A program made the translations under genes and the position numbers. Shown here piece after piece: positions 1 through 8,903 of a stretch of DNA of 64,000 nucleotides. Under the pieces are notes generated by a model. That model searched no databases, was not told the DNA's origin, and was given only the letters and a program-made list of their open reading frames with translations. Source of the stretch: Bellilinea sp040754815. Lineage in GTDB: Bacteria > Chloroflexota > Anaerolineae > Anaerolineales > Anaerolineaceae. The stretch is from the NCBI GenBank assembly GCA_040754815.1, contig JBFMBX010000001.1:682001-746000 (forward strand). Reading direction: 5' to 3'. Within the stretch, counting starts at the first letter, position 1. The number at the start of each line of letters is the position of its first letter.

Positions 1-2631
1 CGGCGTGGCATCCACAATCGCTTCGGCAATGGCCTCCAGTGCCTGCTCCAGCGGTTGATTTGGCCGCAAAAAGCGGGAAACCTGATACAACTCGCTCAGC
101 GTATCCAGTTGCCGCTTGAGCAGCGTTCCGCGTCGGGCCTGTTCCTCGTAATGCACCGCATTGGAAAGGGCAATGGTCGCCTGCGCCGCCAGTGACTGGG
201 CAATGTCCATCGCCGATTCATCGAAATGATCGGGATGAACACTGTGCAGACAAATCAGCCCGCCCGGCCGATCCTGATAATAAATGGGCACCAGCAGGAC
301 CGACTGCACACCTTCATGCGGCAGGCGAAAATCGGGGTTATTCATGTCGCGAAGGACGTACCCCATTCCACCGGCGAGCACCTGCAATTCCAGGGAAGAC
401 AAGCCGGCCGGCGGCGGATCGCCCACCGAGAAGCGAATGCACGGCTGGGCTTCGGCGGGTTGATCTAATTCAAAGAACAGGATGCTGCCGCAATCGGCGC
501 GGGTGGTCCGCAGCGCCTCATCATAGACCAATTGCAGCAGGTTTTGCAAATCTAGCGAGGTGCTCAATTCGCGGGTGATGCGGGTCAACGAGGTCATTTG
601 CTCAACCCGCCGCCGCAGGCTTTCGTCAGTTTGCATCAGCAGGTAACTGCGTTCAACCACCCCGGCCAGTTGTCCGGCGGCCGTGGCCATCAGCTGCACA
701 TCGCCGGGTTCAAAAAAGTGCGCCTTTCGGCTGGCCACCCAGATTTCCCCAATTCCTTCATCGCGCACCACCAGCGGCACCACAATCAAAGATTCAATCT
801 TCCACGATTGAATCAACTGCTGATAAAACGGTACAATCGGCTTTTCCTCAACCGACTGGTTGAGCTGAATGATATGCTGGCTGCCGGCGGAAGTAAAAGG
901 ATACTGAGCATCTTCTGTTAACAGGCGGGTAAAGCGTTCGGGCAGGTCTTCAACTTCACCATAACGCGAGGGGCGGTGAAATTGCAGCACAACCCGGTTT
1001 TGATCGAGTAAAAACACCAGTGCCAGATCCGCCTGTAACAGGCGCGCCAGTTCCTGCAATGAAAATTTCAAAATTTCATCCAGCGTGGCCGCCGAACTGG
1101 ACAAACTGGCAATCCGCCGCAAACCCTCTGCCCGCTGCGCCCGCAGGCGGGATTGCTGCAACAAAGCCGCGTTATCAATAATCGGCGCCACCTGATTCGC
1201 CACAATCATCAAAAGGTGCAATTCATCCTGCGTGAAACTGCTGCCTTCCTGCCCGTGATTAGCGGCTTGCAGGTAACCCAGCACCCGCCCGCTGACCGAT
1301 AACGGCATCATCACCGTATCCCGCAAACCGGCAGCAATGGCAGCAGGCTGCAACCCCAGTTCAATCCAGTACTCGTCCTCCGCAGCATTATCGCTGATCA
1401 GCACATCCTGCCCCAACAACGCTGTTTCCATGGGGCTGCCGGCCGGCACAGGGATGCGGTAGAATTCCAGAAATTGTTCGGGAATGCCCGCAAAAGGTAC
1501 CTGCGCTTCCAGGGTGCGGGTGGCTTCGTTGTAAAGTAAAAATCCCAACACCTGCACACGAACCAGCGGCTGAATGGCACTCACCAGCCGTTCGAACAAA
1601 CCGCGCGAATCGCGCACCGAACTGAACGCCTGAGCCAATTGCGCCAGCCCGTTGAGCTCGGCTGTGCGGCGTTGTTCCTGCCGGTAGAGCAGAGCGTTAT
1701 GTATGGCCACGGCCGCCTGACCGGAAATCAGGGTTAACAGATCGCGATCCTGCGGCTGAAAGGCCTCCGGCGTGAAAGAGGCCAGTTCCAGCGTGCCAAT
1801 CAATTGTTGACCTACGAGCAGCGGTACGCCAAGAAAAGAACGCACCGGATATTTACGCCGGTCAATCACCGTATTTAAATGGTCGGCGGTTTCCAAATCG
1901 GCCACCAGCAAAGGCTGGCGTGTGGCGGCAATCACCCCCGAAAGTCCTTCACCTTTAGCGTAGCGCTCGCTGGCAAGCAATAATTTACGCTCTCCCTCTG
2001 CCGTCCCCAGCATTCGATAGGGAATGAAAACCTCGCCTGCCTCATCATATAAATTGATTTCCCGCAAATCGGCCGGCACCAGCCGGTCTAAATTATCCAG
2101 AATGGAAAAGAGTGTATCTTCCACATCCAGACTGGCGGCCATTGCCTGCGACAAATCCAGAAAGATTTGTAAAGTTTGCGCGGGTAACAGCCCGTTGCTG
2201 GCAGGTCCGGATTCCAGAAGGCGAAAAGTGAGCAGCCGCAGACCTTGTTCGCCAAAGGGCAATCGTTGAGAGGCAACCTCCAGCGATTTTCCTTCCACAA
2301 TCAAGCGTGTTTGACCATCGGAAACACACAGGTTAAGAAAGGCTTCAGCAGGGCGGGTTTTGCGCCCCAATCGTTCAAGATTTGGCGTTTCCCTCTCTTT
2401 CAGGCCAAACAGTTGTCGCGCCGCGGCATTCATCCATGCCACCCGACCGCCTGCTTCAACAATCAGCAACGGCTCGGCGTTGGGGCTGCCCGTCTCCTCG
2501 CTAATTTTTAAATCGTAAACGGGGCTTTTTCTCTGAGATACCCAGCGAAGCAGACCGGCAGCGGCAAGCCAGAACAACAAACCGCTGCCCGCCAGAACAA
2601 GCCCCAGAAAGAGCGGATTTTCCAATGACAT
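1..2631 (-). CDS. Membrane-anchored multi-GAF sensor, C-terminus beyond left edge
   Basis: Reading leftward from an ATG at 2631 the frame stays open to base 1, giving 877 residues with no stop, so the end of the protein is outside the window. Residues about 6-29 are one hydrophobic helix. A PAS-like stretch follows (about 50-135, with VAWMNAAARQLFGL). Four GAF-type units lie at about 165-315, 335-490, 500-665 and 680-845, and a fifth seems to begin at the edge. GAF stacks bind small ligands and normally feed a kinase, GGDEF or phosphatase output, which cannot be seen here. The gene starts 20 bases after the response regulator gene at 2652-3542 and is probably co-transcribed with it, which suggests a signalling pair. 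The family assignment is by pattern; the ligand is unknown. Confidence 0.8.
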   Translation of the reverse strand, partial: MSLENPLFLGLVLAGSGLLFWLAAAGLLRWVSQRKSPVYDLKISEETGSPNAEPLLIVEAGGRVAWMNAAARQLFGLKERETPNLERLGRKTRPAEAFLNLCVSDGQTRLIVEGKSLEVASQRLPFGEQGLRLLTFRLLESGPASNGLLPAQTLQIFLDLSQAMAASLDVEDTLFSILDNLDRLVPADLREINLYDEAGEVFIPYRMLGTAEGERKLLLASERYAKGEGLSGVIAATRQPLLVADLETADHLNTVIDRRKYPVRSFLGVPLLVGQQLIGTLELASFTPEAFQPQDRDLLTLISGQAAVAIHNALLYRQEQRRTAELNGLAQLAQAFSSVRDSRGLFERLVSAIQPLVRVQVLGFLLYNEATRTLEAQVPFAGIPEQFLEFYRIPVPAGSPMETALLGQDVLISDNAAEDEYWIELGLQPAAIAAGLRDTVMMPLSVSGRVLGYLQAANHGQEGSSFTQDELHLLMIVANQVAPIIDNAALLQQSRLRAQRAEGLRRIASLSSSAATLDEILKFSLQELARLLQADLALVFLLDQNRVVLQFHRPSRYGEVEDLPERFTRLLTEDAQYPFTSAGSQHIIQLNQSVEEKPIVPFYQQLIQSWKIESLIVVPLVVRDEGIGEIWVASRKAHFFEPGDVQLMATAAGQLAGVVERSYLLMQTDESLRRRVEQMTSLTRITRELSTSLDLQNLLQLVYDEALRTTRADCGSILFFELDQPAEAQPCIRFSVGDPPPAGLSSLELQVLAGGMGYVLRDMNNPDFRLPHEGVQSVLLVPIYYQDRPGGLICLHSVHPDHFDESAMDIAQSLAAQATIALSNAVHYEEQARRGTLLKRQLDTLSELYQVSRFLRPNQPLEQALEAIAEAIVDATP

Positions 2632-2651
2632 GCGGGCATCCCAGAAGTAGA

Positions 2652-3542
2652 TCAGGCCGAATCGCGGCGGCGTTCTTCGGCAGCAATCTCGGTAATTTCA
2701 CGAATATCGGCAAACTGATGAGTCTGCGGCGAAACCACTCCTACTGCCAGAGTCATAAACGGCGTGGGGGTGTTTTCGTTATTTTTGCCGGGCGCCAGCA
2801 TATAACCTTGCTGACGGTCTAAAAAGTTATAGTGAGAGAGCACTTCTTCGTTGAACCGTTCCTTCAACCGCGCTTTAATGGCAGCCCCGGCATGAGCAGC
2901 AGTCGCAACCACAAAATTATCCCCGCCGACATGACCGATAAAATCGTTGGGAGTGCCCAGTTCATCCACCACCTCTCCCAGCAGCATGGCCGTAAAGCGC
3001 AGCACATCATTGCCGGCAATGAAACCGTAAACATCCTTGAAGGGCTCGAAATGGTTGATGCGGATATCCAGAAAAGCCCAATCACTCTGACGAATCAATT
3101 TCCGTAACTGATCCTCGATCAACCGTCCGGAAGGCAGGCCGGTTTGCGGGTCGGTCAGGCTTTCGCGCTCGGAACGAGCCAGCGCGTTTTGCACCCGTAA
3201 TTTCAACTCTTCGATATCGAACGGCTTGGTAATATAATCATCCGCACCCAGTTCCAGACCTTTGAGTTTGTCACTGCGTTCATCTTTTTGGGTCAGGAAC
3301 AGCACCGGAATGTGGCTGGTGCGGGTGTTGGTGCGTAACACGCGGCAGACCTCGTAACCGTCAATATCCGGCAGCATAATATCCAGAATCAATAAATGCG
3401 GCATGACCTGCCGGGTCTTTTCCAGCGCATCCGAGCCGCGTGGTGCAATATCCACATCGTAGCCCTGCGAGGAAAAATAAATGCGCAGCATATTGGAAAT
3501 ATCCACATCATCTTCCACAATCAACAGGCGGGCTTTACTCAT
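2652..3542 (-). CDS. Response regulator with degenerate GGDEF domain
   Basis: A 296-residue two-domain regulator. Residues 1-120 form a canonical receiver: acidic pair near E10-D12, phospho-acceptor D54, T84 and K106 before PF. Residues about 130-290 resemble a diguanylate cyclase, but the signature is GGDNF (206-210) instead of GG[D/E]EF, and the substrate-binding region near 160-178 also departs from the usual DxDxFK...GHxxGD pattern (it reads GFIAGND). Cyclic-di-GMP synthesis is therefore doubtful; a binding or protein-interaction role is likelier. The ATG at 3542 is preceded by GGGAGG at good spacing; an in-frame start further upstream adds residues unlike any receiver. It lies just ahead of the multi-GAF sensor gene. 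Confidence 0.88.
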   Translation of the reverse strand: MSKARLLIVEDDVDISNMLRIYFSSQGYDVDIAPRGSDALEKTRQVMPHLLILDIMLPDIDGYEVCRVLRTNTRTSHIPVLFLTQKDERSDKLKGLELGADDYITKPFDIEELKLRVQNALARSERESLTDPQTGLPSGRLIEDQLRKLIRQSDWAFLDIRINHFEPFKDVYGFIAGNDVLRFTAMLLGEVVDELGTPNDFIGHVGGDNFVVATAAHAGAAIKARLKERFNEEVLSHYNFLDRQQGYMLAPGKNNENTPTPFMTLAVGVVSPQTHQFADIREITEIAAEERRRDSA

Positions 3543-3724
3543 GGGTGCCTCCCAAAATGATTTCCGGCGTGGGATTTTCCCGCTCCCCCTTTCCGCAACC
3601 ACTTGGCAGGGGCGGGGAAAAACGGATACAACACTTAATCTTACGCAAAAGCGCCATTTCTGGCAACAGAAAAACTTACCGAAAGGCGGCCCGGTTAGGA
3701 AGTTGTAAGGACGGCTGCCTCTGC

Positions 3725-5002
3725 TCACCAGCTTTCAATGCTGGATTCCCCCGCGCGGGGATAAAGCCGCGGGTGCAGATGCCCCTCTTTCAAGCGGTGA
3801 TGATCGCTGTCTTCGAAATGAATATCGCGGTCAATCACCCGCCGCTCTTTGGAAGCAAACAAAATCACATCGGATTCGATCATCCGCGCGGGGTAAACGA
3901 TCATCCCTGCCCCAATCCGGCAGTTATGTCCAACGCAGCCGCCCAGCACCGGCCGGTTAGAAGGTTTTAACTGACCAAACGCATCGCGGGCCCGAATGGG
4001 AGAGGGAATCAGATTGTAGTCCGTAAAGGTCGAACCGGCGCCGATGAAGGTATTGCGCCCGACCACGCACATTTGCAGACAGGTATTCTGCGCCACCATG
4101 CTGTTATCCATGATGGTGGTCATAAACAAAGAGGCGCGAAACGGCAAAAAAGTGCCATCACCAACGACCGAAAGCATCAACTGGCAGCCCTGTGAAACAT
4201 TGACATTATCACCGATGATGCAATTTTCAATTACCGCACCCGCACCGACTGTAACATTATCGCCGATGGTGGTTGGGCCGTGAATAACAGCGGTTGGGTC
4301 AATGGAACAGTTCCGGCCAATGTGCACCAGTTTGGAGCATTCCAGTACCTGTTTTCCTTCATAGAGCGCTGTTGCCAGAATGCTCAACTTGAAGAACGGA
4401 TCCCGTTTCAGGCGGTCTTCAAAGCGCGCGCCGCGCCCAAACAACCCAAAGACGGTATCGGCAATGAACACATGCACCCACGAGTCAATGGCAATCAAAC
4501 TGCGCAGCGGTACCTGATACACCAGATCGCCCGATTCGCTGGCCATGTAGGTGGGCACATGATAATAACCAATCTCGCGCGATTGCATATCCACCACCAG
4601 CGGTTCGGCAGTCGGTTCCGGCCCGTTGGGGTAATACCACAAATCCACCAGATAAATATCACCCAGCGGGGTATAGGATGTTGAAAGCGGCAAGCAGTGT
4701 TCGCGGAAAGCAGCATCTTTGATGGATAAGGCCGCCCGCGAAGGGTAGGGTCTGCGCCGGGCTTCCTGCATGAAAGCCGCGATGAAGCCTTCATCGAAGA
4801 ACAAATTATCGCGGTAAACAATGCAGGGTTCCCGCACCTGCGGCAGCCGCGCCTCGAAAGGCAATTCGATTTCACGCGTCGTGTAGGGAGCCAGCACATC
4901 GCGCTGCTGCAGCCAGAGCGGCTTATTGAGGATGCGCAAATCGCGTGCGCGCTCGTTGAAAGGTTGTAACTGACGGGGACACTGCAAAATAATTTTCAGC
5001 AT
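3725..5002 (-). CDS. Left-handed beta-helix (hexapeptide repeat) protein
   Basis: A 425-residue protein. Residues about 225-390 carry many isoleucine/valine-led hexapeptide repeats (for example IDPTAVIHG, IGDNVTVGAG, IGDNVNVSQG, IGAGMIVYPA), the pattern of left-handed parallel beta-helix acyltransferases and GlmU-like proteins. The first 200 residues are not recognised. Such proteins transfer acyl groups or act as scaffolds; the substrate cannot be read from sequence. The ATG at 5002 follows GAGAGG with five-base spacing; a GTG two codons upstream is possible. It is the last gene of an operon beginning with the DUF4388 protein and follows the V4R-like gene by nine bases. Confidence 0.8.
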   Translation of the reverse strand: MLKIILQCPRQLQPFNERARDLRILNKPLWLQQRDVLAPYTTREIELPFEARLPQVREPCIVYRDNLFFDEGFIAAFMQEARRRPYPSRAALSIKDAAFREHCLPLSTSYTPLGDIYLVDLWYYPNGPEPTAEPLVVDMQSREIGYYHVPTYMASESGDLVYQVPLRSLIAIDSWVHVFIADTVFGLFGRGARFEDRLKRDPFFKLSILATALYEGKQVLECSKLVHIGRNCSIDPTAVIHGPTTIGDNVTVGAGAVIENCIIGDNVNVSQGCQLMLSVVGDGTFLPFRASLFMTTIMDNSMVAQNTCLQMCVVGRNTFIGAGSTFTDYNLIPSPIRARDAFGQLKPSNRPVLGGCVGHNCRIGAGMIVYPARMIESDVILFASKERRVIDRDIHFEDSDHHRLKEGHLHPRLYPRAGESSIESW

Positions 5003-5011
5003 CCGCACCTC

Positions 5012-5596
5012 TCAATCCAGCGGCTGCTGCTCGATGGCAATTACGCAGCCGGTCGGTGCCGCTTTCCCGCCCGCCTCTTCGCGCAAGGGGTAAACTCTGC
5101 CGCTGCTTGCCCAGTAGGTCAATTCCTGCAGCATTCCCATGGTGAACGGGCAGAGCGGCCGGCATGAAGCAGACAAATCGCCTTCCAGCCGCCCAACACA
5201 CACCCACTGCCACACGCCATTCCCCTCCACCACTCGATAATCTCCGCCTTCCTGCCGGTTTAGCCAGCCGGCCAGTTGTTGTAAGGCAGTAAATATCTTT
5301 CGGCGCGGAGGAAGCAGACGGAAGCTCTGATCCTCAAAACCCAGTTCGGCGGCAGAGCCGGTCAGCAAGCGCGCAAACGCCGCTCTGCCGGCGCGCATCA
5401 GAATACCGGCGCTTGACTGCTGACCGTAGGTTTGGAGCAAAACCTGCCGTAAACTCCCCAGATCACGCCCCGCCCCTTCTGCCGGCAGAGATGCCAGCAG
5501 ATCATCCAGCCGGGCAGTGCCAAGGATTTCCGTCAATCCTTGCAGCACCACTTTGTTGAGGGCGGGAGAATACCTGAACCGGGCAGATTGATTCAT
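5012..5596 (-). CDS. V4R-like (4-vinyl reductase / hydrocarbon-binding) domain protein
   Basis: A 194-residue soluble protein. Two blocks match my memory of V4R domains: an N-terminal half with YGQQSSAGILMRAGRAAF (about 60-77) and a C-terminal block with CPFTMGMLQELTYWASSGRV ending in an IEQQPLD tail. V4R domains bind small hydrophobic molecules, sometimes a chlorophyll precursor, and often act as sensory modules beside signalling proteins. The start ATG overlaps the stop of the preceding hydrolase gene by four bases (ATGA), so the two are translationally coupled. A ligand cannot be proposed. The assignment is by pattern only. Confidence 0.62.
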   Translation of the reverse strand: MNQSARFRYSPALNKVVLQGLTEILGTARLDDLLASLPAEGAGRDLGSLRQVLLQTYGQQSSAGILMRAGRAAFARLLTGSAAELGFEDQSFRLLPPRRKIFTALQQLAGWLNRQEGGDYRVVEGNGVWQWVCVGRLEGDLSASCRPLCPFTMGMLQELTYWASSGRVYPLREEAGGKAAPTGCVIAIEQQPLD

Positions 5597-6396
5597 GGCA
5601 GGATAGGGGAAGAGGGGCTTTCCAAAAAATCTTTGAGGGTCAACATGAACGAACGCGGTTCATCCAGCATAATGAAATGCCCCGCATTTGGATAGCGTTC
5701 GATGCGCGCATTGGGCAGCCCTTTTTGCAGGGCTTTCCACTGGTTGGGATTGACAATGTTATCCCGGTCACCGAACATGCCCATGACCGGCACCTGAATG
5801 CGATGAATTTCATTACGCAAATCGGTGCGGCGCAGCGAAGCAATGCTGGTCAGGAACGATTCAAGCGTCGTGCGCGAAAGATCGCGATCCATCATATCCG
5901 GAAAACGCGGATCGCGGCAAATGGTGGGTGATGCGAGACGCATGGCCGTCCGAAAGACCGGAAAAAGACGAAATAGCAAAAACGCCACCACCCGCCAGCC
6001 GGCCAGTTTAAGCGGCAAAGCCAGGGAAGAGCCGACCACCGGCGAGCCGATGATCACCACTTTTTCTACCCGATTAGGGTAACGCAGCGCCACCGAAAGG
6101 CTCACCGTCCCGCCCATGCTGTGACCGACCAGCGGCGCAGAGAGAATGCCCAGTTTCTCCATAAACTGGTCAACCAGCGCCACAAATTCGCTCACTTCGT
6201 AGGTATCCAGTTTCTTGCCCGATTCGCCAAATCCCCAGAAGTCCAGCGCATAGGTGCGGTAATACTGCCCCAGATAGGTCATGGTTTCCTGCCACAGGCC
6301 CCACGATCCCAGCCAGCCGTGCAGCAAAATGACCGGTTTGCCGCGCCCGTAAACTTCGTAGTGGAGAATACCCTGATCGGTAGTGATGGATGACAC
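5593..6396 (-). CDS. Alpha/beta-fold hydrolase
   Basis: A 267-residue hydrolase of the usual compact size. The oxyanion motif HGWLGSW (26-32), the nucleophile elbow GHSMGG with S93, the acid at D212 (FGDRDNIV) and H240 (NAGHF) give a complete catalytic triad. There is no signal peptide, so it should act in the cytoplasm on an ester or similar small substrate that cannot be specified. It sits between the small GTPase (23 bases upstream) and the V4R-like gene (four-base overlap), so its substrate may be linked to whatever that operon senses. Confidence 0.85.
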   Translation of the reverse strand: MSSITTDQGILHYEVYGRGKPVILLHGWLGSWGLWQETMTYLGQYYRTYALDFWGFGESGKKLDTYEVSEFVALVDQFMEKLGILSAPLVGHSMGGTVSLSVALRYPNRVEKVVIIGSPVVGSSLALPLKLAGWRVVAFLLFRLFPVFRTAMRLASPTICRDPRFPDMMDRDLSRTTLESFLTSIASLRRTDLRNEIHRIQVPVMGMFGDRDNIVNPNQWKALQKGLPNARIERYPNAGHFIMLDEPRSFMLTLKDFLESPSSPILP

Positions 6397-6419
6397 GCCG
6401 GCTCAATTCCCCCTTTGGC

Positions 6420-6959
6420 TCACGAACCGCCTTCCCCCATCTCTTCCAGAATGCTGTACAGCAATTCCAGCAGCACCTTTTTAACATTTTCTTTATCTTT
6501 GGCAACGCAGGAAAGCAGTTTGACCTTTGGATCGAGGCGCAAAGCCAGCCGCATGTCGTCAATATCCCAGGCATCTTTGCAATCCTGCTTGTTGGCTGCC
6601 ACCACGTAGGGGGTCGGCGCATAGGCACGGAAGGTTTCCAGAATGGTGCGCGCTTCGCGGAATGTTTCCGGGCGGGTGCTGTCCACCATCACCACAAACC
6701 CCAGCATCCCTTCCGAGAGAATTTCCCACATGAAATCGAACCGTTTTTGTCCCGGTGTCCCAAACAGGTATAAGACCAGATCATCATCCACCGTAATCCG
6801 CCCAAAATCCAGCGCTACGGTGGTGTTTTCTTTGACCTTTTCAGCCGCCGAGGTGATTTTTCGCTCCGTCGAAACAACATCTATTTCACTGACGGATTGG
6901 ATAAATTCGGTCTTGCCTGCATTGAAAGGGCCGGTGACTACAATTTTGACTGTCTGCAT
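6420..6959 (-). CDS. Small Ras-like GTPase
   Basis: A 179-residue single-domain GTPase. The P-loop is GPFNAGKT (10-17), the G3 region reads FGTPGQ (67-71, where Ras has DTAGQ), and G4 is NKQD (123-126). The FGTPGQ...RFDFMW pattern is typical of bacterial MglA/CvnD-like GTPases, which act as molecular switches with Roadblock or related partners. No Roadblock gene is seen; the immediate upstream partner is a DUF4388 protein 24 bases away and downstream lie a hydrolase and a V4R-like protein. The function is inferred to be regulatory; the pathway is unknown. Confidence 0.87.
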   Translation of the reverse strand: MQTVKIVVTGPFNAGKTEFIQSVSEIDVVSTERKITSAAEKVKENTTVALDFGRITVDDDLVLYLFGTPGQKRFDFMWEILSEGMLGFVVMVDSTRPETFREARTILETFRAYAPTPYVVAANKQDCKDAWDIDDMRLALRLDPKVKLLSCVAKDKENVKKVLLELLYSILEEMGEGGS

Positions 6960-6983
6960 CTCGCTTCCTTAAGGATACAGGGG

Positions 6984-7799
6984 TTAGATCGAACGGATCT
7001 TGTTAATCAAACGGTTGAGCAGAGAAACCTGCTCCTGTTTGTTGGTGGTCTGGAACGGCCGTACCATGCCGCCCAGCGGCAAACCGCCGGGGCGGACAAT
7101 TTCGACCAGTCCCGCTTGCAGCAACGCATACACAACCCGGCGGATCTCCAGATCGTTCATTTTGGTGGCATGTGCAATCTGACGGATGGTGTTCTTGGGG
7201 TTGACATAGCGCACCACCCGCCACTCTTCCAGACTCAGGTTAAGGTTGCGGAGATTGGTGCCGGGGCGGTCGGTAAATTTGAGCGCCATATCCAGACTGG
7301 GAATTTCTTCCTGCAGCTGTTCCCACTCGCGCAGCTGCCGTGAGCCTTCAATGATGAGATTTTCCAGATCAAGGCGCACCGGAATTTTACCGTCGGGGGT
7401 TAATTGATCGGGATTGAAATTGAACGAGCCTTCCACCCACGTAAACAGGCGGCGTACCACATCTACGCAGTAACTTTGCAGGCTTTCGAGAATGTCCTTC
7501 TGGGTCAGATAACCGGCATTGATCAACAGAAGCCCTACTTCCTTATCGGTCATTTTGCGCGTCCGTTCGCGGATGACGCGCGCCTGATTTGGAGTGATTT
7601 TACGGCTTCGCTGCAGGATGGCGGGTAAATCATTCTCTTCGCTGCCAATCTGGGCGTAGGCCAGCTTACCATCCCGAAAGGTAATTTGAGCAACCTCGCT
7701 GGTTCCTTCGATCACCAGAGTGCCCGTTTTGCGAGCCAGATTGATCAAATTAAGCAGTTGGGTGATGGAAAAATCGCGTAGATTGCCCCGTAATGCCAT
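6984..7799 (-). CDS. DUF4388 (PATAN-type) protein
   Basis: A 271-residue protein. The first 100 residues match DUF4388/PATAN domains: an LRDFSITQLLNLI start, then GTLVIEG and the ITFRDGKLAYAQ strand pair. A helical middle follows, and residues about 190-250 look like a winged-helix fold (IRQIAHATKMNDLEIRRVVY). PATAN-type domains occur in bacterial signalling proteins and often accompany small GTPases, as here. The ATG at 7799 has GAGG six bases upstream; a TTG four codons earlier is a weaker start. It is the first gene of the five-gene operon running to 3725 and is transcribed away from the lipid kinase gene. Confidence 0.78.
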   Translation of the reverse strand: MALRGNLRDFSITQLLNLINLARKTGTLVIEGTSEVAQITFRDGKLAYAQIGSEENDLPAILQRSRKITPNQARVIRERTRKMTDKEVGLLLINAGYLTQKDILESLQSYCVDVVRRLFTWVEGSFNFNPDQLTPDGKIPVRLDLENLIIEGSRQLREWEQLQEEIPSLDMALKFTDRPGTNLRNLNLSLEEWRVVRYVNPKNTIRQIAHATKMNDLEIRRVVYALLQAGLVEIVRPGGLPLGGMVRPFQTTNKQEQVSLLNRLINKIRSI

Positions 7800-7832
7800 G
7801 TGCAGCCTCAAAAGACAGGAAGGTCTGAAAGA

Positions 7833-7838
7833 ATTATA
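7833..7838 (-). promoter_or_regulatory. -10 box of the DUF4388/GTPase operon
   Basis: The minus strand reads TATAAT about 34 bases before the ATG at 7799. No convincing -35 hexamer is present at 16-18 bases, so the promoter may be weak or activator-dependent. Confidence 0.45.
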
Positions 7839-7892
7839 ACAAATGTCCGCTCATTGAGAACACAAACACTCCATTTAGATTGGATTTTGACC

Positions 7893-7923
7893 TTACAATA
7901 TCGTTGGGTGAATTGAGTATAAT
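7893..7923 (+). promoter_or_regulatory. Promoter of the lipid kinase gene
   Basis: TTACAA and TATAAT (7918-7923) are separated by 19 bases, about 40 bases before the ATG at 7963. It is divergent from the DUF4388 operon promoter, leaving room for shared control. Confidence 0.45.
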
Positions 7924-7962
7924 CAACCGCATCATTCCAACCCCGTCCGCCTGCTTACAAAG

Positions 7963-8889
7963 ATGACCTCTGATACTACCATTCTGTGCAATCCACATGC
8001 CAATCAGGGCAAAGCCGCCGCAGTGGCAGCCCGTTTGCAACAAATTGCCCCGCCCGCCGCCCGGCTTGAATGGGTATTCACGGCTTATCCGCGCCACGCC
8101 GTGGAACTGGCCGGGCAGATTGCCGCGCGGGGCTGCCGTAAGTTGATCGCCATGGGCGGCGACGGCACCGTTCACGAAGTGGTGAACGGCATCATGCACC
8201 TGCCGCCCGAAAAACGCCCCCTCATGGGCATTATCCCCGTAGGCTCCGGCAACGATCTGGCCGGCAGCCTGAACATCCCGGCTGACCCTGTGGAGGCTCT
8301 TCGTCTGGCGCTGGATGGCTCGATGGGTGAAATGGACATTGCCCGCATCGAAGACGACGGCGGCCGCGCCGAATACTGGACCAATACGCTGGGCATCGGC
8401 TTCGATGCGGTGGTCAACATCCGCGCCCGCACCATCCGCTGGGTGCGCGGTTTTCTGATTTACTTCTTCTCCGCTTTGCAGACCATTTTGTTCAACCACA
8501 CGCCGCTGGGCCTGCAAGCCGTGCAGGATGGTAAGCGCTGGCAGGAACGCCTGCTGATGCTCACGCTGTGCAACGGAAGGCGGGAAGGCGGCGCATTTTG
8601 GGTTGCCCCGCAGGCCAGCCCGCATGACGGAAAACTGGATTATCTGGGCATCCGCCAGATTTCCCGCTTGCAGATGTTTTACACCATTCCCTGTGTAATG
8701 CAGGGCACCCATACGCGGCTGCCGTATGCCTGCCACGGTCAATTCCAAACCCTTGAACTGACCTCCGACCATCCCCTCTCCATTCACACCGATGGTGAAA
8801 TCTACGCCGGGCTGGATTCCACCATCCGCAAAATTCGGGTTACAATTATACCATCGGCTATACGCATGAGTATCCTTTCCCCTGTCTGA
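7963..8889 (+). CDS. Diacylglycerol/lipid kinase family protein
   Basis: A 308-residue member of the DAGK_cat family (DgkB, YegS and related lipid kinases). It has the N-terminal NPHANQGKA loop, the nucleotide-binding GGDGT motif (65-69), the VGSGNDLAGS motif and a C-terminal beta-rich domain ending near a TDGE sequence. It phosphorylates a lipid hydroxyl such as that of diacylglycerol or a sphingosine-like lipid at the inner membrane face; the exact substrate is not readable. The next gene begins 14 bases after the stop, so they probably share a transcript. Confidence 0.88.
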   Translation: MTSDTTILCNPHANQGKAAAVAARLQQIAPPAARLEWVFTAYPRHAVELAGQIAARGCRKLIAMGGDGTVHEVVNGIMHLPPEKRPLMGIIPVGSGNDLAGSLNIPADPVEALRLALDGSMGEMDIARIEDDGGRAEYWTNTLGIGFDAVVNIRARTIRWVRGFLIYFFSALQTILFNHTPLGLQAVQDGKRWQERLLMLTLCNGRREGGAFWVAPQASPHDGKLDYLGIRQISRLQMFYTIPCVMQGTHTRLPYACHGQFQTLELTSDHPLSIHTDGEIYAGLDSTIRKIRVTIIPSAIRMSILSPV

Positions 8890-8903
8890 TCTTCCTCCAG
8901 CCT

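Noticed and set aside
2167..2200. TAAAGTTT on the plus strand near 2175 as a sigma-28 promoter
   Set aside because: The matching -10 (GCCCGTTG) is poor, and the site lies inside the multi-GAF coding region on the opposite strand.
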